Part shown: positions 6,094 to 11,070 of the stretch, one piece after another
Position numbering within the stretch: the stretch's first letter is position 1
Layout: every line of letters starts with the position of its first letter
Assembly (NCBI GenBank): GCA_964477205.1
Contig: CAYZDE010000026.1
Span: forward strand, 1 to 11,070
Length of the DNA stretch: 11,070 nt
Origin: UBA93 sp964477205
GTDB lineage: Archaea > Micrarchaeota > Micrarchaeia > Norongarragalinales > Norongarragalinaceae
Direction of reading: 5' to 3'
Made by a program: the position numbers and the translations under genes
Notes under the pieces: generated by a model
Databases searched by the model: none
What the model was told of the DNA's origin: nothing
What the model saw: the letters and a program-made list of their open reading frames with translations, nothing else

Positions 6094-6744
6094 CTAGTCG
6101 AGTATTGCCTTGACCGATGTTTCCGCGTCCTCGAACGATTCAAGTATCGCGTCGGGTTCCTCCGCTTCGATTTCAGCGCGCGTGAACGCTCCGCTTAACA
6201 CTATGACGCTTCGCGCGCCAATTGCTTTCGCACAGCGCGCATCGTTCGGAGTGTCGCCCACTACGACCAGGTGGTTGTGTGCGGGTGCCGTAGCGACTGC
6301 GCGGCGCGCGGTTTCAATTCGGTTGGGGGAATCGCCCCCGAAACCGCCGAAGGAAAAATAATGATTTAAATCCGCGGTTTCAAGCATCATCCAAGCGCGT
6401 TCCTCGCAATTGCCCGTCAATAAGCCCTGGCTAACTTCGGAGTTAGCGTCGAGTTCTTCGAGTACTGCGCGAACGCCAGGCAATTCTTCACGGCGGTTTC
6501 CATCCGAAACCCAGTGCTTAACCAAATTCAAAGACTCCTCCTCGAGTGTAGTGAGCGTTTTCGAGTTGGGCTTTACTCCGTTCACCTTGCATAGTTTAAC
6601 GAGTATCTCGTGGTCGACCATGCCGTGAGTCTTGAATGACTTTAAAGGCGAAACGCCGGTTACCTTGGAGAAAGTGACGTGTAACACGCTTGGCCCAATT
6701 GATAAGAGCGTACCGTCAATGTCCCACAGCACTGCGGTTTTCAT
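6094..6744 (-). CDS. HAD superfamily phosphatase (phosphoglycolate phosphatase-like)
   Basis: This 216-residue HAD phosphatase has motif I DIDGTLL with D8 and D10, T110 in LLTGN (motif II), R142 in DSPNR as the motif III base (Arg in place of Lys, a known variant), and motif IV GDTPNDARCAKAIGA with D164 and D168. A helical cap spans about 15-90. The pattern matches the HAD-IA group that includes phosphoglycolate and nucleotide phosphatases; substrate unknown. The ATG overlaps the stop of the RelE-like toxin gene by 4 nt (ATGA), implying translational coupling. The ADA-like gene follows after 34 nt, so a nucleotide-salvage role (dephosphorylation, then deamination) is an attractive but unproven reading. 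Confidence 0.9.
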   Translation of the reverse strand: MKTAVLWDIDGTLLSIGPSVLHVTFSKVTGVSPLKSFKTHGMVDHEILVKLCKVNGVKPNSKTLTTLEEESLNLVKHWVSDGNRREELPGVRAVLEELDANSEVSQGLLTGNCEERAWMMLETADLNHYFSFGGFGGDSPNRIETARRAVATAPAHNHLVVVGDTPNDARCAKAIGARSVIVLSGAFTRAEIEAEEPDAILESFEDAETSVKAILD

Positions 6745-7085
6745 TTCTTGTACCCGAAACGCTTTGAGTATTTTTTATGGTCAAAGAATTCGAGGAGGAC
6801 GCACATTATTTCAACGCTAGTTCCGCGCAACGTATAAATCAAGCGGTAGTTCTTGTCCAAATCCAGCTTCCACAAGTTGGTTACGCCGTAACGAACCGCG
6901 TAGTACTCGGGAATTCTGTCCTTCGGCACGTGCTTGCCGGCACGGTAATTTTGCTTGAGTTTCGTCACGGCCTTGTCAAGTTTCTTCAATAACTCCGAGT
7001 TACCTGAATCGCCGTCACTGGCGGACGCCTTGAGTTCGTCGTACTCCTTATTGAACTCATCGATGCCTACTACCTTGAAAGGCAT
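6741..7085 (-). CDS. RelE/ParE-like toxin family protein
   Basis: This 114-residue protein has the profile of RelE/ParE-type toxins: an N-terminal helical hairpin (about 8-47), then a basic beta-rich core with VPKDRIPEYY (53-62), LWKLDLDKNYRLIYT (71-85) and a C-terminal VLLEFFDHKKYSKRFGY (96-112). The R81-containing YRLIY strand and the C-terminal FDHKKYSKRFGY are the best candidates for the active surface. If active it would cleave mRNA on the ribosome; a regulatory or domesticated role is also possible. Its ATG overlaps the stop of the small winged-helix gene by 1 nt (TAATG), the layout of an antitoxin-toxin pair. Its own stop overlaps the HAD start. Confidence 0.75.
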   Translation of the reverse strand: MPFKVVGIDEFNKEYDELKASASDGDSGNSELLKKLDKAVTKLKQNYRAGKHVPKDRIPEYYAVRYGVTNLWKLDLDKNYRLIYTLRGTSVEIMCVLLEFFDHKKYSKRFGYKK

Positions 7086-7363
7086 TAGTAACGCCTCGCC
7101 TTGCGAACAGCCGCGTCAAGCTTGCGGTTCGACCCTATCCAAATGATTTTGTTTCCTTCAAAGGTAATTTTGTTCGAGTGTTCCAAGTAACGCAGTATTA
7201 GTTGAAACGTCTGGTACATCATGCGCTTGGGCAAGAGCGCCCACAACTGCGTTTTAGTCAATTCCTTTTTTGACTTCCTAAGCGCCTCTTCGACCATGAG
7301 AATAGTATCCAAGCGAGGATAATGCAGAATACTTTTTTGTTTTTGAACTTGCACAAACAACAC
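7085..7363 (-). CDS. Small winged-helix-turn-helix protein, candidate antitoxin/regulator
   Basis: This 92-residue protein has residues about 17-77 that look like a winged helix: helix RLDTILMVEEALRKS, helix TKTQLWALL, recognition-like helix QTFQLILRYLEHSN, and a wing KITFEGNKIIWIGS. A basic tail follows (80-92). It directly precedes and overlaps the RelE-like gene, so it may be the cognate antitoxin and autorepressor. The longest frame starts with GTG at 7363; a second GTG at 7354 has GGTG 6 nt upstream and better fits a transcript starting near 7358. Either is possible; the domain is unaffected. DNA binding is inferred from fold pattern only. Confidence 0.65.
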   Translation of the reverse strand: MLFVQVQKQKSILHYPRLDTILMVEEALRKSKKELTKTQLWALLPKRMMYQTFQLILRYLEHSNKITFEGNKIIWIGSNRKLDAAVRKARRY

Positions 7364-7376
7364 CTAATTATATTAA

Positions 7377-7390
7377 CTTATATAATATAC
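7377..7390 (-). promoter_or_regulatory. TATA box for the toxin-antitoxin/HAD/ADA cluster
   Basis: The 48-nt gap after aspS (7364-7411) is unusually AT-rich and contains minus-strand GTATATTATATAAG. It is centred about 21-30 nt before the two possible GTG starts of the winged-helix gene. The cluster therefore has its own promoter. Nearby ATATATTCGTATATTATAT has near-palindromic character and could be an autorepressor site, which I can only suggest. Confidence 0.55.
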
Positions 7391-7411
7391 GAATATATAA
7401 TGGTTTGTTTT

Positions 7412-8701
7412 TCACGGGTGCAGGCGGTGGCGGTCGCGCGGGAACATGCTCGCTTCGCGTATGTTGTCGAGCCCGCATATTTGCATGGTGAGGCGTTCGG
7501 CGCCGATGCTCCAACCCGCGTGGGGTATGGACCCGTAGCGGAAGGCCTCGATGTAGAAGTCGAAGTCGGACGGCTTCAACCCGTGCGCTTTGAGTTGCTT
7601 GATTAAGAGCGCGGGCTCGTGGATTCGCTGGGCTCCGCTCGAGATTTCCATTCCCTTGTAAACCAAGTCGTACGCCTTACACACCTCGGGGTTCTCCTTC
7701 AAGGGCATGCTGTAGAACGCGCGGCACTTCGTGGGCCAGCGCGTGATGAAGAATAAGTCCGTGCCGATGGCTTCGGGAATCCTTGATTCAGCTTCCTTTG
7801 AGAAGTCCTCGCCCCACGCCATAGGGTAGCCGGTTCCGGCGAGTGCATCCACAACTTGCGTGTAAGTGTAACGCGGTATGGAGTCGTAGTCCTTCACTTC
7901 CGAGCCGAGTAATTCGAGTTCGCTAACGCAATTTTTCTTAACGCTCGCGAGTATGTGCAGGAAAACTTTCTCTAGGTAATCAAGTCCGTCCTCTTCGTCG
8001 GCAAAGCCGATTTCCACGTCCATTTGCGTTACTTCATTCAAGTGCTGCGTGGTATTGTGCTTCTCGGCGCGGAAAACAGGGAGCGTCATGAACACCTTAT
8101 CCATTCCCCCGACTACGGCTAACTGCTTGTAGAGCTGCGGGCTTTGGGCGAGGTACGCTTTCTCCCCGAAGTAATCGACTTTAAACAAATCCGAGCCGCC
8201 TTCCGTGCTCGCGGCGACGACTACCGGCGGATTAATTTCCTGGCAGCCTAGTTCCATTGCTTTCTCGCGGAAAGCACGCTGGGCTTCCGAGCGCACACGA
8301 AAGATTGCGGAAGTGCGCTCGCGGCGGAGGTCGATGAACCGGTTATCCAACCGCACGTCGAGGTCGGAGTGCACCTTACCGGTTACGTCCACCGGAACTT
8401 TCTTTTGGACTTCACCCACGATTTCAAGGCTCGTAGGGTAAACTTCGAGCCCGAGTGAAGCTATTTTCGAGGCCTCTGCTTTGCCCTCGATTACAATCGA
8501 AGTTTCCTTCACTAAGTGAGAGTAAGCTTCGAGCGCGTCCGGCGGAGTCGAAGCGCTCTTGAAAGTGACTTGAACGAATCCCGTGCGGTCGCGCAGGACT
8601 AAGAACTTGACTTTGCCGAAGTCGCGTAACTCGTGGACCCAACCCGCTAAGCGAACTGTTTCGCCGGCTTTGACTTCATTCGCGTAATGAGAGCGCATCA
8701 T
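7412..8701 (-). CDS. aspS: Aspartyl-tRNA synthetase, archaeal type (probably non-discriminating)
   Basis: This class II synthetase charges tRNA-Asp with aspartate in the cytosol. The 429 residues match the archaeal/eukaryotic type. There is an N-terminal OB anticodon-binding domain (about 1-105) and a catalytic domain with TEGGSDLF (166-173), QSPQLYKQ (186-193), motif 2 FRAEKHNT (210-217), GMEISSGAQR (350-359) and motif 3 GAERLTMQ (400-407), ending FPRDRHRLHP. The large GAD insertion of bacterial AspRS is absent. H23 in WVHELRD occupies the place of the Trp found in discriminating archaeal AspRS, and the region where a Lys is expected reads SKIASLGLE. This suggests it also charges tRNA-Asn, with an amidotransferase completing Asn-tRNA. 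The ATG overlaps the channel gene stop (ATGA). Confidence 0.95.
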   Translation of the reverse strand: MMRSHYANEVKAGETVRLAGWVHELRDFGKVKFLVLRDRTGFVQVTFKSASTPPDALEAYSHLVKETSIVIEGKAEASKIASLGLEVYPTSLEIVGEVQKKVPVDVTGKVHSDLDVRLDNRFIDLRRERTSAIFRVRSEAQRAFREKAMELGCQEINPPVVVAASTEGGSDLFKVDYFGEKAYLAQSPQLYKQLAVVGGMDKVFMTLPVFRAEKHNTTQHLNEVTQMDVEIGFADEEDGLDYLEKVFLHILASVKKNCVSELELLGSEVKDYDSIPRYTYTQVVDALAGTGYPMAWGEDFSKEAESRIPEAIGTDLFFITRWPTKCRAFYSMPLKENPEVCKAYDLVYKGMEISSGAQRIHEPALLIKQLKAHGLKPSDFDFYIEAFRYGSIPHAGWSIGAERLTMQICGLDNIREASMFPRDRHRLHP

Positions 8702-9045
8702 GCGTCGTAATACCCCTTCTTCTTTTTTGGTAAGCGCGGCCTGCGCGCGTGCAAACCCTTAACAAACCGCGTTTCAAGGCGGCTTTCAACATACCACTTG
8801 CCGAATTCGGCTAGCGTGTACAGTGCAACGGCGATTCCAACGAACGCGAAACCGATGGTGAATAACTTGGTTTGTGGCATCGTGGGTGCAAGGTCGCCGT
8901 AGCCGACCGTGGTTAGCGTCATTGCCGAGAAGTAGGCGGAATCCACGAGACCCCATTCCTCGGTATAGTAATAGAAAGCGGTTCCAGTTAAGTAAATAAG
9001 GAACAACGAGAATACTGCGGCTATTACCTTTTCTTTCGTCTCCAC
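8698..9045 (-). CDS. Two-TM potassium channel (KcsA-like pore)
   Basis: This 115-residue ion channel subunit, expected to form tetramers in the cytoplasmic membrane, has TM1 at 7-26, a pore helix and selectivity filter TTVGYGD at 45-51, and TM2 at 58-79. A short basic cytoplasmic tail (98-110, RRPRLPKKKK region) follows. There is no RCK/TrkA-N domain and no voltage sensor, so it is a minimal pore. It starts with GTG at 9045, with GAGGT 9 nt upstream; no earlier in-frame start gives a better layout. It overlaps aspS by 4 nt and heads that operon, a pairing with no obvious functional logic. Confidence 0.9.
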   Translation of the reverse strand: METKEKVIAAVFSLFLIYLTGTAFYYYTEEWGLVDSAYFSAMTLTTVGYGDLAPTMPQTKLFTIGFAFVGIAVALYTLAEFGKWYVESRLETRFVKGLHARRPRLPKKKKGYYDA

Positions 9046-9076
9046 TTGAATTAACCTCGTTAAGCGTTACTACGCC

Positions 9077-9089
9077 TTTAAATTAAAAG
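9077..9089 (-). promoter_or_regulatory. TATA box for the channel-aspS operon
   Basis: Minus-strand TTTTAATTTAAAG is centred about 38 nt before the GTG at 9045 and directly follows the tRNA-Pro 3' end at 9094. It would start transcripts near 9057, leaving a short leader that contains GAGGT. The T-rich stretch could also serve to end tRNA-Pro transcription. Confidence 0.5.
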
Positions 9090-9093
9090 GAAG

Positions 9094-9166
9094 TGGGAGA
9101 ACCGTGATTCGAACACGGGTCACCAACCCCCGAAGCTGGTAGGATACCAGGCTACCCCATTCCCCC
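9094..9166 (-). tRNA. tRNA-Pro(CGG)
   Basis: On the minus strand the acceptor GGGGGAA pairs with TTCTCCC (one G.U), discriminator A at 9094, no encoded CCA. The D arm contains GGGTAGCCTGGTAT. The anticodon stem CCAGC/GTTGG has one weak pair, and the loop TTCGGGG gives anticodon CGG (9130-9132). The T arm CCGTG-TTCGAAT-CACGG is perfect. The length is 73 nt, with no intron. Confidence 0.97.
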
Positions 9167-9195
9167 TTTCCTTTCTTCAACCGTATGGAACAAGA

Positions 9196-9208
9196 AACTA
9201 TTTAATTC
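9196..9208. promoter_or_regulatory. Shared divergent TATA element for tRNA-Pro and the 9232 gene
   Basis: CTATTTAATTCG (plus) and its complement CGAATTAAATAG (minus) both read as TATA boxes. On the plus strand the element is centred about 29 nt before the ATG at 9232, predicting a leaderless mRNA. On the minus strand it is about 36 nt before the tRNA-Pro 5' end. One AT element seems to serve both directions in a 65-nt gap. Confidence 0.5.
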
Positions 9209-9231
9209 GTTCGCGTGACTAACTTTAGCTG

Positions 9232-9567
9232 ATGCAAATTAAAGTCCCGCGCATAATCGCGGTAAAGAAACACAAGCCAAAGACCCTGCTTGATTTCGTA
9301 GAGCCTAATAACCAGCCGAAAAAAATCGAGTACGAATGGAACCCGGAACTCAAGCGCGAAGCACAAAATTTGTTTAGTGACAAGGACGTGCTCTTGTTGT
9401 TATTGTGGGCGGTCATCTCGCCGGCGATGGGGCTCGCTTACTTGATTTGGGTTAAGTACAAGCGCCTGCGCCTCCTCGCGATTCCCTGCGTAGCCATCAG
9501 CATCGTGCAATTCTTGTGGGTGTGGGGCGGCTCCCTCGAATTCTTGAAGAACTTGCTAGGACTTTGA
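9232..9567 (+). CDS. Small two-TM membrane protein, unknown function
   Basis: I do not recognise this 111-residue protein. The N-terminal part (1-50) is basic and soluble, with many Lys/Pro residues. Two membrane segments follow: about 53-74 (VLLLLLWAVISPAMGLAYLIW) and about 80-98, separated by a basic loop KYKRLR. A short amphipathic C-terminus ends the protein. By the positive-inside rule the loop should be cytoplasmic. No enzyme or transporter motif is visible. It starts with an ATG placed leaderless behind a good TATA element, and its last 12 nt overlap the end of the converging helical-repeat gene. Confidence 0.7.
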   Translation: MQIKVPRIIAVKKHKPKTLLDFVEPNNQPKKIEYEWNPELKREAQNLFSDKDVLLLLLWAVISPAMGLAYLIWVKYKRLRLLAIPCVAISIVQFLWVWGGSLEFLKNLLGL

Positions 9568-10974
9568 ACGCTTGCGGCGAATGCGCTGGATAAAACGCAA
9601 AGCGTCCCCGTGCGGGGTTTCCCCTGCATGAAAAGCCGCCTTGGTTAACAAAGCGTCCAACTCGCTGCCGCGCCAATTGATTAAGTGTTTTATGGCGCGC
9701 CTACTAATGCCGCTCGACGCATCCGATAATGCATGCAATAATGCGGGCAAGTGTGCGTTCGAGCCGTCGCGTGCCGCAACATCGATTGCATTCAATTTCT
9801 CGATGACCGAGCCCTCGAAGACAGGCACTACTTTCAACCCTTGATTTTGCTTAACCGGGCGCTTCATTAGCTTGCGCTTTGGAGCGCGCGGCTTTGCTTT
9901 GCCTTGCTCCACGAGAGCCTTGTGCAACTCGCGTTCGAGTTGAATCGCGCGCCCGTACTCTTCTTCGGTAGCGTTCTGCGGGCCCTTGCTCCATAACGGC
10001 TCGAGGAGGTGCTTGTATAATTCCTCGCGTGACTCTGACGGCCCGCGGGCTCGCTTGAATAAGGCGGGGAGCATTGATTTTTCGGAAGCGTACTTGGAAA
10101 GGACGTCCATTAAGTGCGGGTACCAGTTAACGCGGAAGCCTCGGCTTCGAGCGACTTGGTAATAATTCAACGCTGAATCAAGGGCTTCCTTTCGCTCGGC
10201 GATTCCGCGCTCCTTAGACGCGGGCACCCACAACTTCTTTATTTTCGTTATGGATTCGCGTTCCTCGCGCTTCCTTGCCTGCGAAGCCATTTCGTTTAGT
10301 TTAACTTTTATTGAAAGCGGGTACGGCTTGCCGGACGCGGAAAATATTTCATCGGAGTACGGGATGACTTCCGCTCCAGCGGACTTAATTCGCTTGCCCG
10401 CCGCCTCCCTCACGGACGCGTGCGGGTTGAAAGCGAACTCGTTCAGCACCGCCTCTAGATTCCCTTTTCCGAATTCCTTCAATTGTTCTGGTTCGGTCGG
10501 GTGGCTCGGCTCTCGGTCCTCAAGGCGCGCATTCCACTCCTCACGCAAGTGGTCGGCGAAGCGGTTTGCGTCGAAATCGGGGTGGGAAGTCAACTCTTCT
10601 AGTGCTTCCTTGGCGCCGGCGTGGCCTTGCTCGTGTAAGTCCGCGAGCGTGTTTACTGCGTCTAGGTTAGCTTCGCCGTCCCGTTCGTGCAAAGCGCGAG
10701 CGGCGATGTGCCGCATTGCTTGGGCGTAGCCTTCGGCTTCGCCTTTCCTCGGCTTGTTGCTTGAGAGGCGCTCGTGAATGTGGTCGGCCAAGTCGTGAAT
10801 CGCTTCGGCTCGCAGTTCTTCGGATTCTTCGGAGGGCACCGTCCACAGGGCGCTACTAATGCCTTGATAGAGGTCCGCAACCAAGCCGTGAGCATTCTTT
10901 GGGATGCCTTGCATTACCAAGTCCATTTGCTCGGGGCGTTTGGTTAGCTCGTGCAGGGGCCTCGCGTACGGCAT
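9556..10974 (-). CDS. Helical HEAT-like repeat protein, unknown function
   Basis: This 472-residue soluble protein is predicted to be almost wholly alpha-helical; I do not recognise the family. Stretches with HEAT-repeat character are about 171-200 (NLEAVLNEF, then NPHASVREAAGKRI) and 391-450 (EKLNAIDVAARDGSNAHLPALLHAL, then SDASSGISRRAIKHL). The middle (225-270) is highly charged. A basic linker (359-376) contains KPRAPKRKLMKRPVK, and the C-terminus is RIRRKRSKS, suggesting contact with nucleic acid or another acidic partner. There is no signal peptide, TM segment or catalytic motif. The ATG at 10974 lies 28 nt after the upstream gene's stop codon, so the two probably share a transcript. A clear SD is lacking. 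Its 3' end overlaps the converging membrane-protein gene. Confidence 0.8.
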   Translation of the reverse strand: MPYARPLHELTKRPEQMDLVMQGIPKNAHGLVADLYQGISSALWTVPSEESEELRAEAIHDLADHIHERLSSNKPRKGEAEGYAQAMRHIAARALHERDGEANLDAVNTLADLHEQGHAGAKEALEELTSHPDFDANRFADHLREEWNARLEDREPSHPTEPEQLKEFGKGNLEAVLNEFAFNPHASVREAAGKRIKSAGAEVIPYSDEIFSASGKPYPLSIKVKLNEMASQARKREERESITKIKKLWVPASKERGIAERKEALDSALNYYQVARSRGFRVNWYPHLMDVLSKYASEKSMLPALFKRARGPSESREELYKHLLEPLWSKGPQNATEEEYGRAIQLERELHKALVEQGKAKPRAPKRKLMKRPVKQNQGLKVVPVFEGSVIEKLNAIDVAARDGSNAHLPALLHALSDASSGISRRAIKHLINWRGSELDALLTKAAFHAGETPHGDALRFIQRIRRKRSKS

Positions 10975-11002
10975 GAATATGATATGGAGTGAAACGCGCT
11001 TA

Positions 11003-11070
11003 TTATTCTTTCTCGGCTTCGTCGCGCATCTTCTTGCCGAGTTCAGCGCGCTTGTCCATTGCCATCAAGA
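11003..11070 (-). CDS. C-terminal end of an unidentified gene (partial)
   Basis: The minus strand is open from the right edge to a TAA at 11003-11005, directly followed by a second TAA at 11000-11002. The visible tail reads LMAMDKRAELGKKMRDEAEKE, a charged helical C-terminus. It lies 28 nt upstream of the HEAT-like gene on the same strand and is probably cotranscribed with it. It is too short to identify. Confidence 0.5.
   Translation of the reverse strand, partial: LMAMDKRAELGKKMRDEAEKE

Noticed and set aside
6060..6143. Longer ADA-like protein starting at 6143
   Set aside because: The added 28 residues are basic and low in family character, and are encoded inside the upstream HAD gene; the ATG at 6059 fits the family start.
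3581..9069. Shared 12-mer CGTTAAGCGTTA at 3581 and 9058 as a regulatory motif
   Set aside because: It lies upstream of the TATA box in one case and downstream in the other, and a few chance 12-mer repeats are expected in 11 kb.
1..11070. CRISPR array, insertion sequence or integrated element
   Set aside because: No regular short repeats, no transposase or integrase frame, and no flanking attachment-site pair. The only direct repeat is the tRNA 5'-domain pair, which lacks the tRNA 3' end that integrases normally use.

Overview
The window looks archaeal. It carries an archaeal-type aspartyl-tRNA synthetase, the archaeal gene order secF-secD, TATA-box promoters placed for leaderless or short-leader transcripts, tRNA genes without an encoded CCA, and a tRNA-Leu gene that only folds correctly once a bulge-helix-bulge (BHB) intron is removed. 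Genes are short and tightly packed, with many 1-12 nt overlaps and GTG/TTG starts. This would suit a reduced-genome (DPANN-like) archaeon, but the phylum cannot be fixed from this sequence alone.

Layout. (1) 1-2347, minus: secF followed by secD (secD runs off the left edge), a translationally coupled SecDF accessory translocon. (2) 2348-2790, non-protein region: two direct repeats of a tRNA promoter plus tRNA 5' domain. The second copy is a complete tRNA-Leu(CAG) with a 39-nt BHB intron in the T loop. The first copy keeps only the acceptor 5' strand and D arm and then diverges into a GC-rich hairpin. (3) 2791-3531, minus: sfsA nuclease-like gene. (4) 3719-5079, plus: a FabG-like SDR reductase and a HAD hydrolase in one operon. 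(5) 5076-7363, minus: small winged-helix protein, RelE/ParE-like toxin, second HAD phosphatase, and adenosine-deaminase-like amidohydrolase, the first three linked by 1-nt and 4-nt overlaps. (6) 7412-9045, minus: two-TM potassium channel overlapping aspS by ATGA. (7) 9094-9166, minus: tRNA-Pro(CGG), divergent from a small two-TM protein at 9232-9567. (8) 9556-11070, minus: a helical HEAT-like protein of unknown function and the last codons of an upstream gene.

The themes are protein export (SecDF), translation (aspS, two tRNAs), nucleotide/phosphate metabolism (two HADs, an ADA-like enzyme), and a toxin-antitoxin-like pair placed at the head of a metabolic operon. The strongest candidates for something undescribed are the T-loop intron in tRNA-Leu and the promoter-bearing 5' tRNA-domain duplicate just upstream. 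That duplicate could be a split-tRNA fragment, a tRNA-derived regulatory RNA or a decaying partial duplication.
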